The notes beneath the pieces are model-generated. The model worked only from the letters and a program-made list of their open reading frames with translations, did no database searches and was not told the origin of the DNA. The translations under genes were made by a program, and so were the position numbers. From contig JAPYPT010000006.1 in assembly GCA_029937535.1 (NCBI GenBank), positions 1-43,521 of the forward strand: 43,521 nt of DNA, written 5' to 3'. This document shows positions 7,581-16,215 of the stretch, piece by piece; position 1 is the first letter of the stretch; each line of letters opens with the position of its first letter. The stretch is from Alphaproteobacteria bacterium. Lineage in GTDB: Bacteria; Pseudomonadota; Alphaproteobacteria; GCA-2731375.

Positions 7581-8363
7581 TTAACCGGCCGCGGCCACCG
7601 CACGCTTGGCCATGACGATAACCAAATGGGCACGGTATTCCGCACTGCCATGGATATCGGCATTGATATGGTCGGTGGGAATGGTGATCCCATCCAGCGC
7701 ATCAGCCGACCAGTTGGCCGATAACGCGCTTTCCAGCATCGGACCCCGGTGCGCGCAATCCGTGGCGCCGGTGACCGCGACACGGACACCATCCGCCGCC
7801 TGGGCGACGAAGACACCAACCAGGGCAAAACGGGATGCCGGGCTGGGGAATTTCGCATAAGCCGCCTTGGTGGCGTTCGGGAAGGTCACGCTCTTGATGA
7901 TTTCACCATCGTTCAGCGCGGTATCGAACAGACCGGTGAAAAAATCATCGGCCGCGATGTCACGCTGATTGGTGGTGATGGTGGCGCCCAGACCCAATGC
8001 CGCCGCCGGATAGTCCGCCGCCGGATCATTATTGGCCATGGAGCCGCCGATGGTGCCGCGATTGCGCACCTGGGCATCGCCGATGCCTTCCGCCACCGCG
8101 CGCAGGGCGGCGGGGACATCGGATGAACCAGCGACCTCGGCATGGGTGGTCGTGGCGCCGATGGTGACGCTGTCGCCATTGTTGGTGATACCCGAAAGAC
8201 CGGCGCCGGCCAGGGAGATCACGTCGGACGGGTTGGCCAGACGCTGTTTCAAGACCGGGATCAAGGTTTGTCCCCCGGCCATGACCGTACCGTCCGATGC
8301 CGCCGATAATTTGGCCGCGGCATCATCGATGCTGGAAGCCGATTGGAAGTTAAAGTCGTACAT
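7581..8363 (-). CDS. coxM: CO dehydrogenase-type FAD-binding medium subunit
   Basis: Flavoprotein subunit of a molybdenum hydroxylase, 260 residues, passing electrons from the iron-sulfur subunit towards the respiratory chain. The two FAD-binding motifs are present: AGGQTLIPVLKQRLA at about 29-43 and TIGGSMANNDPAADYPA at about 104-120. The latter contains the TIGG signature of the vanillyl-alcohol-oxidase-type FAD fold. The C-terminal CODH flavoprotein domain follows. It is slightly shorter than CoxM of Oligotropha. A strong GGGGAGG ribosome site precedes the ATG. The gene is third in an S-L-M order typical of form II clusters, with a terminator directly behind it. Confidence 0.93.
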   Translation of the reverse strand: MYDFNFQSASSIDDAAAKLSAASDGTVMAGGQTLIPVLKQRLANPSDVISLAGAGLSGITNNGDSVTIGATTTHAEVAGSSDVPAALRAVAEGIGDAQVRNRGTIGGSMANNDPAADYPAAALGLGATITTNQRDIAADDFFTGLFDTALNDGEIIKSVTFPNATKAAYAKFPSPASRFALVGVFVAQAADGVRVAVTGATDCAHRGPMLESALSANWSADALDGITIPTDHINADIHGSAEYRAHLVIVMAKRAVAAAG

Positions 8364-8382
8364 TTATCTATCCTCCCCTGGC

Positions 8383-10734
8383 CTAGCCGGCCGCCTGCGC
8401 GGCACGCCATACCACTTCCGGCGTGGCCGGCATATCCAGATGTTTCACACCCAAGGCATTGACGATGGCATTGATCACCGCCGGCGGCGCCGCAATGGCC
8501 CCGGCCTCGCCGCAACCCTTGACGCCCAATGGATTATGTTCGGGAACCGTTGGCGAATAATCCACGTCGAAGGACGGCAGATTGTCGGCGCGCGGCATGC
8601 AATAGTCCATGAACGAGCCTGTCACCAGTTGGCCATCGTCGCCATAGACGCAACCCTCCAGCAGGGCCTGGCCGATACCATGGGCCAGACCGCCATGGAC
8701 CTGACCTTCCACGATCATTGGGTTGACCAGCGTTCCGAAGTCGTCCACCGCCGTGTAGCGGACGATTTCTACGGTGCCCGTATCCGGGTCGATCTCCACC
8801 TCGCAGACATGGGCGCCCGCGGGGAATGAGAAGTTCAAGGGATCGAAGAAGGCAATCTCGTCCAACCCAGGCTCCACCCCTTCGGGATAGTTGTGGGGCA
8901 CATAGGCCGTGAAGGCCACTTCCGCGATGTTCATGGTCTTGTCGGTACCGGCCACCGTGAAGTTGCCATCGGCGAACTCAATATCGTCTTCCGCCGCTTC
9001 AAGGGTGTGGGCGGCGATCTTCTTGCCCTTGGCAATGATCTTGTCGCAGGCGTTAACAATCGCCACGCCGCCGACCGGCAACGAGCGGGAACCGTAGGTT
9101 CCCATGCCGAACTGGCCCTTGTCGGTATCGCCGTGCACCACCTCGACATTCTCGATCGGTACGCCGAGACGTTCCGTGATCAATTGCGCGAAGGATGTCT
9201 CGTGCCCTTGACCATGAGAATGGGTGCCCGTGAAGACCGTGACACTGCCCGTTGGGTTGAAGCGGACCTGGGCTGATTCCCACAGCCCGACGCCGGCGCC
9301 CAAGGAGCCGACAGCCGCCGAAGGCGCGACGCCACAAGCTTCAATGTAAGCCGAGAGGCCAATGCCCCGCCGCATGCCCCGCCCTTCGGCCTCCGCTTTC
9401 CGGGCGGCAAAGCCGTCGTAGTCGGAATTGGCCAGAGCCTTGGCCAGGCTGGCGTCATAATCGCCGGAGTCGTAGGTATGAACGACCGGCGTTACATAAG
9501 GCATCTGGTCGGCCTTGATGAAGTTGCGCCGGCGGATTTCCGCTGGGTCCAAATCCATCACCCCCGCCGACACATCGACCAGGCGTTCCAGCAGATAGGT
9601 CGCCTCCGGCCGGCCAGCGCCGCGCGCGGCATCCACCGGCGCCGTGTTGGTCATGACCGCCTTCATGTCGATATAGATCGCCGGCGTCGTATATTGCCCG
9701 GCCAGCAGGAAGGCATGGAACAGAGTGGAAATAGAGACCGAGAACAGTTGCAAATAGGCGCCCATGTTGGAATAAGAGGTAACTCGCATGGCCAGGAATT
9801 TGCCATCTGCATCCAGGGCCATTTCCGCCTTGGTCACGTGATCGCGGCCATGGGCATCACAGAGGAAAGCTTCCGAGCGGTCCGATGTCCATTTGACGGG
9901 GCGGTTGATCTTTTTCGCCGCCCAGGCGCAAACGGCCTCTTCGTTGTAGGTGAAGATTTTCGAGCCGAAGCCACCGCCCACGTCCGGCGCCACCACGCGG
10001 AACTTATGCTCCGGCGCAATGGCCATGAAGGCCGACATCACCAGACGATGCACATGGGGATTTTGCGAGGTGAGATACAACGTGGTCTCGTCGGTGCCCG
10101 AATTGTACTCGCCGATCGCTGACCGCGGCTCCATGGGGTTGGTCACCATGCGGTTGTTGATCAACTCAATTTCCGCCACCTTGTGGGCGGTAGCAAAGGC
10201 CGCGTCCACGGCCGCGCTGTCGCCGAACTCCCAATCCAATGCCAGATTGTTGGGGACTTCCTCGTGCAGTTGCGGCGCGCCGGCCTTATCGGCGCCATCG
10301 GTGGCGACCACACAGGCCAGTTCGGTATAGTCAACATTGACCAGTTCGGCGCCGTCCTTGGCCTGGGCCAGGGTTTCGGCGATCACCACGGCGACGGGAT
10401 CGCCGACGAAACGCGCCTTGTCGATGGTCAGCACGTTGCGCGGCGGCGCCTTGTTGACTTCGCCGCCCTTGCCCGCGACGGACATGCCGCAGACCAGGCC
10501 GCCGATGCCGTCATCGACCAGATCCTGGCCAACAAAGACCGCGACAACCCCCGGCGCCGCCTTGGCGGCGGAGATATCGATGGAATTGATGGTCGCGTGG
10601 GCATGCGGTGAACGCACCAGGCAGGCATAGGTTTGCCCCGGCCGGTTGATGTCGTCCGTATAGTTGCCCTTGCCGGTCAGGAACCGGTTGTCTTCCTTGC
10701 GCAATACACGTGCGCCAATGCCATTTTCAGCCAT
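8383..10734 (-). CDS. coxL: Form II CO dehydrogenase-type molybdenum large subunit
   Basis: Molybdopterin-binding catalytic subunit, 783 residues, of the xanthine oxidase/CO dehydrogenase family. Cofactor-binding motifs include GGGFGSK at about 253-259 and [15 protein letters not shown] in the C-terminal half. The catalytic base glutamate lies in [10 protein letters not shown] (Glu743). The active-site loop reads AARGAGR (369-375). Form I, proven CO oxidisers have AYxCSFR with the copper-binding cysteine, whereas form II has AYRGAGR. This is therefore a form II relative with an unusual Tyr-to-Ala change and no copper-ligand cysteine in the loop. Its in vivo substrate is uncertain; CO oxidation should not be assumed. 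It follows coxS by three bases. Confidence 0.93.
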   Translation of the reverse strand: MAENGIGARVLRKEDNRFLTGKGNYTDDINRPGQTYACLVRSPHAHATINSIDISAAKAAPGVVAVFVGQDLVDDGIGGLVCGMSVAGKGGEVNKAPPRNVLTIDKARFVGDPVAVVIAETLAQAKDGAELVNVDYTELACVVATDGADKAGAPQLHEEVPNNLALDWEFGDSAAVDAAFATAHKVAEIELINNRMVTNPMEPRSAIGEYNSGTDETTLYLTSQNPHVHRLVMSAFMAIAPEHKFRVVAPDVGGGFGSKIFTYNEEAVCAWAAKKINRPVKWTSDRSEAFLCDAHGRDHVTKAEMALDADGKFLAMRVTSYSNMGAYLQLFSVSISTLFHAFLLAGQYTTPAIYIDMKAVMTNTAPVDAARGAGRPEATYLLERLVDVSAGVMDLDPAEIRRRNFIKADQMPYVTPVVHTYDSGDYDASLAKALANSDYDGFAARKAEAEGRGMRRGIGLSAYIEACGVAPSAAVGSLGAGVGLWESAQVRFNPTGSVTVFTGTHSHGQGHETSFAQLITERLGVPIENVEVVHGDTDKGQFGMGTYGSRSLPVGGVAIVNACDKIIAKGKKIAAHTLEAAEDDIEFADGNFTVAGTDKTMNIAEVAFTAYVPHNYPEGVEPGLDEIAFFDPLNFSFPAGAHVCEVEIDPDTGTVEIVRYTAVDDFGTLVNPMIVEGQVHGGLAHGIGQALLEGCVYGDDGQLVTGSFMDYCMPRADNLPSFDVDYSPTVPEHNPLGVKGCGEAGAIAAPPAVINAIVNALGVKHLDMPATPEVVWRAAQAAG

Positions 10735-10737
10735 TGA

Positions 10738-11205
10738 TCAGCCCCCCATGGTCTTGGCGGCTTGTTGCACCGCCTTGACAATATTGTGATAGCCGGTGCA
10801 ACGGCAGATGTTGCCTTCCAGCTGTTCGCGGATCGTGGTTTCGTCCGGGTTCGGGTTCTTGGCCACCAGATCGATGGCGCTCATCACCATGCCCGGCGTG
10901 CAAAAACCGCATTGCAGGCCGTGGTTGTCCTGGAACGCCTGTTGCATGGGATGCATTTCGCCGCCCTGCGCCAGACCCTCAATGGTGGTGACCTGGGCGC
11001 CTTCGGCCTCCAGAGCCAGCATGGTGCACGATTTCATGCTGTCGCCGTTAATATGCACCACACAGGCGCCGCACTGGCTGGTATCACAGCCCACATGCGT
11101 ACCCGTCATGTTCAAATTTTCCCGAAGAAATTGTACCAGCAGCGTGCGGCCTTCCACCTCGCCACTCACAGCTTGACCGTTGACGGTCATTGACACCGTT
11201 GCCAT
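10738..11205 (-). CDS. coxS: CO dehydrogenase-type [2Fe-2S] small subunit
   Basis: Iron-sulfur subunit of 155 residues carrying two [2Fe-2S] clusters that pass electrons from the molybdenum site to FAD. The plant-ferredoxin-like cluster is bound by Cys40, 45, 48 and 60 ([14 protein letters not shown]). The second is bound by Cys99, 102, 134 and 136 ([13 protein letters not shown] and [10 protein letters not shown]). All eight ligands are present and the length is normal. AGGGAGA precedes the ATG. It is the first of the three structural genes in the order S-L-M, and a hairpin terminator separates it from coxG upstream. Confidence 0.95.
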   Translation of the reverse strand: MATVSMTVNGQAVSGEVEGRTLLVQFLRENLNMTGTHVGCDTSQCGACVVHINGDSMKSCTMLALEAEGAQVTTIEGLAQGGEMHPMQQAFQDNHGLQCGFCTPGMVMSAIDLVAKNPNPDETTIREQLEGNICRCTGYHNIVKAVQQAAKTMGG

Positions 11206-11249
11206 GCCTTATCTCCCTGTCGTTCGTTGCCGACTATGTATCTGGGTAG

Positions 11250-11271
11250 AAAACCGGCCCCATATGGCCGG
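11250..11271 (-). terminator. Terminator-like hairpin between coxG and coxS
   Basis: On the minus strand CCGGCC (11271-11266) pairs with GGCCGG (11259-11254), followed by TTTTCTACC. The stem is short but GC-only and is placed between the coxG stop and the coxS start. Efficiency is probably partial. Confidence 0.5.
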
Positions 11272-11361
11272 CCCCTCCCGGTGAAGGGGAGTGTTCCGTC
11301 TTGTCGCGCTTAGGTCAAGCCCGGATTGCCGCTATTGCCCCTTGAGTCGCAATTTTGTTAC

Positions 11362-11988
11362 TTAATCGCCACCCAACAGCACCAACACCGCCACCACGAT
11401 GATGACGACACCGCCCAGCCAGACCCAAGTCGGCAAGCCGCCGCCCTTTGCCTCGGCAACCGGCTCTGGTTTCGTAACAGGCGGTGCGGCGGCAGGTGCG
11501 GCGGGCGCCGCTGGTGCCGCGGGTGCGTCCTCGGCCGCGGAAGCCGTCGGTTCGGCCGCCAGTTCACCGAAGGTTTTGAAAAACTCCGCCGAGAGTTTGC
11601 GCGCCGTGCCATCGATCAGGCGGGAGCCGATCTGCGCCAGCTTGCCGCCCACGTTGGCGTCAACCTGGTAATGCAACATCGTGCCATCGCCATCCGCCAC
11701 CAGTTGGATCTTGGCGCCGCCCTTGGCGAAACCGGCGGGTCCGCCCTTGCCTTCCCCCTGTATGGTATAGCCGTTCGGCGGATCCAAATCGGACAAGGTG
11801 ACCTGGCCTTGAAACTTCGCCTTCACCGGTCCCACCTTGGCCGTCACCGTGGCGGTAAAGCTGTCATCGCCCACCGCTTCCAAGGCCGTGCAGCCCGGTA
11901 TGGAAGCCTTGAGAATTTCCGGATCGTTAAGTGCCTCCCAGACTCTGTCCCTGGATGCGGCTATGCGATATTCACCTGTCAGTTCCAC
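11362..11988 (-). CDS. coxG: CoxG-like SRPBCC protein with C-terminal membrane anchor
   Basis: A 208-residue CoxG-family protein. Residues 1 to about 145 form a START/Bet v 1-like (SRPBCC) domain, with ELTGEYRIAASRDRVWEALN at the start and GKLAQIGSRLIDGTARKL near its end. An Ala/Pro-rich linker follows, then a C-terminal transmembrane helix (GLPTWVWLGGVVIIVVAVLV). In Oligotropha, CoxG is needed to attach CO dehydrogenase to the cytoplasmic membrane, so here it probably links the CoxSLM complex to the respiratory membrane. The GTG at 11988 is preferred because AAGGGGGCG lies just upstream and the domain begins there; the in-frame codon at 12039 would add unrelated residues. It is the first gene of the cluster. 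Confidence 0.88.
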   Translation of the reverse strand: MELTGEYRIAASRDRVWEALNDPEILKASIPGCTALEAVGDDSFTATVTAKVGPVKAKFQGQVTLSDLDPPNGYTIQGEGKGGPAGFAKGGAKIQLVADGDGTMLHYQVDANVGGKLAQIGSRLIDGTARKLSAEFFKTFGELAAEPTASAAEDAPAAPAAPAAPAAAPPVTKPEPVAEAKGGGLPTWVWLGGVVIIVVAVLVLLGGD

Positions 11989-12056
11989 GTCGCGCCCCCT
12001 TATGTTTTTATGGCCGATGCAATATATCATTATTGACACGAATAGGGAGGATATGA

Positions 12057-12932
12057 ATGGCGGCGGTTCTGCTTTTGCTGGCTATCCTCGTCGTGGCTTT
12101 TCCAAACCCGACGGCGGCACAGGAAAGCGTCCGGTTCCACGCCCCGGACAGCCCGCCGACATTGCTGCAAAAACGCATGGCCAAAATGCGTGGGGAAGAG
12201 GCCAAGGGCGCGCCCGGTCTGGCCCTGCGCGGGCAGCTGAATATCCCGGCAACGGGCGCTGCTCCCTATCCCGCCTTGGTCCTGCTGCACGATTGCCGGG
12301 GCCTGACCGGCGCCATCGAAGACTGGGCCTACCGGTTAACGGGTTGGGGCTACATGACCCTGGTCGTGGATAGCTACGGGCCAAGGCGCCATCGTCCGGA
12401 TTGTAACCGCTATGACGCAATGGAATCCGTCGATCAGACTTTTGATGCCTTGGGCGCTTTGCAATATCTGCACCAGCGAAAAGACGTGGAACAGCGGCAA
12501 ATTGGCTTGATCGGCTGGTCCATCGGCGGCAGCAAGGTTCTTTCGGCCCTGAACCGGATCGGCGTCCAAAACCTATACAGTGAGAAATTTAGCTTCGGGA
12601 TTGCCTTCTATCCCTATTGCCTGACCGCTTCGGGGCCATTTATCGGTCCCTTGTTGATCCTGATCGGCGGCGGGGATGATTGGACAACGCCGCGGCGCTG
12701 CATAACACTACGTGACCAAAACGTGCGATCTGAGCATCCGCTCGACCTGACGATCTATCCGAAGGCCCATCATTTCTTCGACGATCCGGACATGGGCCCG
12801 CCGCGCTATCATGCGGCCGTTGAAAATCGGGAGAAATCGCCGACGCGGGGGGTGACATGGGGTTTCGATGCCTCTGCGTATGCCGCCGCCAAGGCGCGGG
12901 TCCGGGGTTTTCTCGCCAAGCAGAGAAAATAG
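12057..12932 (+). CDS. Secreted dienelactone-hydrolase-like alpha/beta hydrolase
   Basis: A 291-residue protein with an N-terminal signal peptide (MAAVLLLLAILVVAFPNPTA, probable cleavage after TAAQ). It has an alpha/beta-hydrolase fold of the dienelactone hydrolase family. The nucleophile elbow is GWSIGGS (Ser155), so the family's classical cysteine is replaced by serine. The likely acid is in GGGDDWT (about 205-210) and the likely histidine in KAHHFFDD (about 236-243). It is probably exported to the periplasm; the substrate is unknown. AGGGAGG lies six bases before the ATG. It is divergent from coxG, with under 70 bases between starts, so the promoters are close or overlapping. Confidence 0.85.
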   Translation: MAAVLLLLAILVVAFPNPTAAQESVRFHAPDSPPTLLQKRMAKMRGEEAKGAPGLALRGQLNIPATGAAPYPALVLLHDCRGLTGAIEDWAYRLTGWGYMTLVVDSYGPRRHRPDCNRYDAMESVDQTFDALGALQYLHQRKDVEQRQIGLIGWSIGGSKVLSALNRIGVQNLYSEKFSFGIAFYPYCLTASGPFIGPLLILIGGGDDWTTPRRCITLRDQNVRSEHPLDLTIYPKAHHFFDDPDMGPPRYHAAVENREKSPTRGVTWGFDASAYAAAKARVRGFLAKQRK

Positions 12933-12959
12933 GCGCGCCGGCAAAGTATCCGGCGCGCC
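12932..12959 (+). terminator. Perfect 10-bp hairpin between convergent genes
   Basis: GGCGCGCCGG (12932-12941) pairs perfectly with CCGGCGCGCC (12950-12959) across an 8-base loop, starting at the stop codon of the hydrolase gene. No T-run follows on either strand, but the location between convergent genes fits a termination or 3'-end role. Confidence 0.5.
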
Positions 12960-12982
12960 CATGGGTAGGTTTCCTAGACGTG

Positions 12983-13441
12983 CTATCCCCTGACGTAGTG
13001 CCGCCGAAAGCGGCGATTATTGCGGCGAAGCTTTCGGTCTTGGCGTTTGTGCCAGGCCTGATGCTTGCGCCAGCTGCGAAAAAACCGGTGTTTATGGCCA
13101 AAGCCTACCGGGCGGAAAACTTGCCGGCGATGGTTTTGCTGCCCGAAATGACTGGGATGATGCCGCTTTCGTGTGTTCTAGTAATGCCGTCCATGACGCC
13201 CACGGTGTTGTTTTTGCACTTTCAGGCGGCAGTCACCGGCATTGCAAATCAGCGCCAGGATGGGTTTTAGCAGCTTCACGGACTGGGTTTGCCGCACGGC
13301 AGCCGGTTTGTGATGCGCGGTTGCGGCAGGGCGATGTCCGTTGCCCCAAAGGATCCGTTTTCCGCGATCCTGGGCCACGCTGGGCAGGGCGATACAGATC
13401 AGAACGGCGGCGGTCAGGGCGGTGAGAATATGCTTTTTCAT
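12983..13441 (-). pseudogene. Small secreted, very basic protein interrupted by an in-frame TAG
   Basis: The upstream part encodes 87 residues starting with a clear signal peptide (MKKHILTALTAAVLICIALP, then SVAQ) preceded by AAGGAA. The frame stops at TAG (13180-13178) but continues in the same frame for 64 more codons, to a TAG at 12985-12983. The extension is strikingly rich in Arg, His, Lys and aromatic residues (for example FGHKHRFFRSWRKHQAWHKR) and continues the basic character already present just before the stop (KVQKQHRGRHGRHY). This suggests one gene of about 151 residues with a recent nonsense mutation, a sequencing error or read-through. I do not recognise the family. The short 87-residue form could also be the real product. 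Confidence 0.55.
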
Positions 13442-13636
13442 CGGATGTTCCTTTTCGTTGTGAACTGAATGATGAAAACATTCTGCCAGGGCGATGCTGA
13501 ACCGAGCCTGAGGGCGCGGTTCATCTGTTGTTCAGCTACCCGGGCAACATCGGATCGGGGGAACATTGTCTTTATGTTAACCATTAAGACCTACTGATAA
13601 CTCAGTATTTTGAGGTACCCGAGGGACCAGTGCGCC
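13442..13636. promoter_or_regulatory. Divergent intergenic region between the basic protein and sthA
   Basis: About 195 bases separate the two divergent starts. The half nearest sthA is A/T-rich, with a GTTAAC site, and must hold both promoters. A ribosome site (GAGGGA) lies ahead of sthA. No convincing -35/-10 pair was identified. Confidence 0.4.
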
Positions 13637-15052
13637 ATGACGAAATATGATTACGACATGATCTGCATCGGCAGCGGCCCAGCGGGCCAGCGGGCCGCCG
13701 TGCAGGGCGCCAAGCTGGGCAAGCGCATGGCCATTGTCGAAAAGGAACAGGTCGTGGGTGGCGTCTGTCTGCATACCGGCACCATTCCCTCCAAAACCTT
13801 CCGCGAAGCCGTATTGACCTTTGGCAAGGGCGGGCGGCGGGCATCCGACTTGCGGCGCCGGGCATCCGACATGAACGGCGGCAACCGCGACACGGTCACC
13901 GCCTCGCAATTGTTTGAACGGGTCGGCACCATCGTGGAGCGCGAGGAGCAGGTGCAGGACAGCCAACTGGGCCGGAACAATGTCGATGTCATCGTCGGCA
14001 CGGCGGCGTTCGAAAGTCCCCATGAACTGGTCATGACTTCTTCTAATGGACAACGCCGGGCCACGGCGGAGAACATCATGATCGCCGTCGGCACCACGCC
14101 CGCCACACCATCGGCAACCAAGCTTGACGGCCAGCAAATCCTGACCTCGGACGAAATATTCGCGTTGAAGGAAATGCCCCACTCCATGGTGGTGATCGGC
14201 TGTGGCGTCGTCGGCATCGAATATGCCTCCATGTTCGCCCTGATGGGCGTCGCGGTCACGGTGGTGGATGGCCGGGAGCGGCCGCTGGAATTTCTTGATC
14301 GCGAGATCATGGACGAGCTGGTGCATCAGATGCGCGACAGCAAGGTGGTGTTCCGTCTGGGCGAAAAAGTCGAAGCGGTTGAGGTGCGGGAGAATGCGCG
14401 GGGCCGCGTTGTCGTCTCGCTCGAATCCGGCAAGCGCCTAGTCGCCGACCTGGCTCTGGTCTGCGCCGGACGCGCGGGCTCAACGGACGCACTTAATCTG
14501 GAGGCCGCCGGTTTGAAGGCGGACGAACGCGGGCGCCTGACGGTTGACGAGACTTTCCGCACGGCCAAGAAACATATTTTCGCCGGTGGCGACGTTATCG
14601 GCTTTCCATCCCTGGCGGCAACCTCCTCGGAACAGGGCCGTCTGGCGGCCTGCAACGCCTTTGGCGTTGAGGTGGGGCCGATGCCAAGCAACTTCCCTGT
14701 TGGAATTTACTCCATTCCGGAAATTTCCATGGTCGGCGAGGCCGAGCACGAGCTGACGGCGAAAAAAATTCCCTACGAAGTTGGCCTTGCCCGCTTCCGG
14801 GAAATCGCCCGCGGTCAAATCCTCGGCGATGACACGGGTTTGTTGAAATTGATCTTTCATCGTGAAGACCACAGTCTCTTGGGCGCCCATACCATTGGCA
14901 CCGGCGCGACCGAGTTGATCCACATTGGACAATGCGTCATGGGCCTGGGCGGGGGCTTGGATTATTTCCTGCGGACCGTCTTCAACTATCCGACCCTGGC
15001 CGAATGCTACAAAGTTGCCGCCCTGGATGCGTATAACAAACTATCCTTGTAG
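13637..15052 (+). CDS. sthA: Soluble pyridine nucleotide transhydrogenase
   Basis: Si-specific NAD(P)+ transhydrogenase of 471 residues, a soluble FAD enzyme that balances NADPH and NADH in the cytoplasm. It has the FAD-binding GSGPAGQRAAVQGAKLG near the N-terminus, a second dinucleotide site VVIGCGVVGIEYASMFALMG, and GDVIGFPSLAATSSEQGRLA. The redox-active CxxxxC of dihydrolipoamide dehydrogenases is replaced by GGVCLHTGTIPSKTFREA: the second cysteine is threonine, as in SthA enzymes, so a disulfide reductase role is unlikely. The C-terminal dimerisation domain is complete. ATG 13637 is chosen for the GAGGGA ribosome site; an in-frame codon at 13610 is less likely. Confidence 0.93.
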   Translation: MTKYDYDMICIGSGPAGQRAAVQGAKLGKRMAIVEKEQVVGGVCLHTGTIPSKTFREAVLTFGKGGRRASDLRRRASDMNGGNRDTVTASQLFERVGTIVEREEQVQDSQLGRNNVDVIVGTAAFESPHELVMTSSNGQRRATAENIMIAVGTTPATPSATKLDGQQILTSDEIFALKEMPHSMVVIGCGVVGIEYASMFALMGVAVTVVDGRERPLEFLDREIMDELVHQMRDSKVVFRLGEKVEAVEVRENARGRVVVSLESGKRLVADLALVCAGRAGSTDALNLEAAGLKADERGRLTVDETFRTAKKHIFAGGDVIGFPSLAATSSEQGRLAACNAFGVEVGPMPSNFPVGIYSIPEISMVGEAEHELTAKKIPYEVGLARFREIARGQILGDDTGLLKLIFHREDHSLLGAHTIGTGATELIHIGQCVMGLGGGLDYFLRTVFNYPTLAECYKVAALDAYNKLSL

Positions 15053-15142
15053 GGTCTCCGCACGGGCGCCCGGCCCAGGGACCCGGCGGCATTGACCGCC
15101 CATTTCATCATCGGCAAAATTCTTGCTGTTATCCATGGCCCT

Positions 15143-15172
15143 TTGCTCAAACACCTGACACGATGGGATAAT
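15143..15172 (+). promoter_or_regulatory. Possible sigma-70 promoter of the gentisate genes
   Basis: TTGCTC (15143-15148) and GATAAT (15167-15172) resemble -35 and -10 boxes with an 18-base spacer. The predicted start is about 20 bases before the ATG at 15199. Confidence 0.35.
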
Positions 15173-15198
15173 TGAGCCACGGCAAGGGAGCCAGAACA

Positions 15199-16215
15199 AT
15201 GACATCTGATCCATCATTCTCGGACCGGGTCAAGGACCGAAGCGCCGTACCCCTGTGGGAAATATTCAGCGATGTTGTCTCTCCCAATCCCCGGCCGCTG
15301 CTCGATCCGCGCCTGTGGAAATACACGGACCTGCGCCCCTTGCTCATGGAATCCCTCGATGCGGTCGCGATCGAGGACGCGGAACGCCGTGTCTTGATCT
15401 TGTCCAATACGCCGGGCCACGGCATCACCCATTCGCTGTTCTGCGGTTTTCAGGTGGTGGGCCCCGGCGAGACCGCGCGCTGCCATCGCCACACCCAGGC
15501 CGCCGTGCGCTTCGTGGTCGAGGGCGGCAATGCCTTCACTGCCGTGGACGGTGAGAGGCTCTACATGAGCCGGGGAGATTTCATCACCACGCCATCATGG
15601 ACCTGGCACGAACATACCAATAATTCCGAGGCGCCGCTGATCTGGCTGGATGGCCTGGATGTGCCCTTGTCCAATTTCATGCAGGCAACTTTCGCCGAAG
15701 CGCACCCGGACGGCAACCAAGCCATCCTGCGGCCCGATGATGACAGCGTCCGCCGCTACGGCGCGGGCATGCTGCCGGCGGGGGAACTGCCCAGCCACAA
15801 ACATTCCCCGGTCTACAAATATCCCTACGAGCAATGCCGGGCCACGCTGGAAACACTGCGCGCGGGCCCGCTGGACCCGGTGCACGGCCTGCGCATGAAA
15901 TACGCCGATCCCCGAAACGGCGGCCATGTCATGCCCACCTTGGCGGCCTATCTGCAACTGCTGCCCAAGGGCTTCGCGGGCGGAGCGCTGCGCAATACCG
16001 CCAGCCAGGTGTTCTTCGTGGTGGAAGGCCAGGGCCGGACCGACATCGGCGGCGAGGTGTTTGAATGGTCTGAGAATGATGTGTTTGTCATTCCCAACTG
16101 GGTCTGGTTTTCCCATGCCGCCGACAACGATGCGGTCCTGTTCAGCTATTCCGACCGGGCCGCTTTGGAAAACCTGGGCCTCTGGCGTGAAATCGCGCGG
16201 GGCGAGGAGGCATGA
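15199..16215 (+). CDS. Gentisate 1,2-dioxygenase-like bicupin
   Basis: A 338-residue bicupin protein matching gentisate 1,2-dioxygenases, which use Fe(II) to open the ring of gentisate to maleylpyruvate. The first cupin carries the iron motif ARCHRHTQAAVRFVVEGG followed by the DFITTPSWTWHEHTNN segment with another His pair. The second cupin (SQVFFVVEGQGRTDIGG, then IPNWVWFSHAADN) is more degenerate, as usual. ATG 15199 follows AAGGGAG; the upstream in-frame codon at 15172 is less likely. The stop overlaps the next start by ATGA, coupling it to a fumarylacetoacetate-hydrolase-family gene as in gentisate operons. Related dioxygenases for salicylate or hydroxynaphthoate cannot be excluded. Confidence 0.85.
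   Translation: MTSDPSFSDRVKDRSAVPLWEIFSDVVSPNPRPLLDPRLWKYTDLRPLLMESLDAVAIEDAERRVLILSNTPGHGITHSLFCGFQVVGPGETARCHRHTQAAVRFVVEGGNAFTAVDGERLYMSRGDFITTPSWTWHEHTNNSEAPLIWLDGLDVPLSNFMQATFAEAHPDGNQAILRPDDDSVRRYGAGMLPAGELPSHKHSPVYKYPYEQCRATLETLRAGPLDPVHGLRMKYADPRNGGHVMPTLAAYLQLLPKGFAGGALRNTASQVFFVVEGQGRTDIGGEVFEWSENDVFVIPNWVWFSHAADNDAVLFSYSDRAALENLGLWREIARGEEA

Noticed and set aside
8383-12000. Annotation as a proven carbon monoxide dehydrogenase
   Set aside because: The active-site loop is form II-like without the copper-ligand cysteine, so only a CO-dehydrogenase-type molybdenum hydroxylase is claimed.
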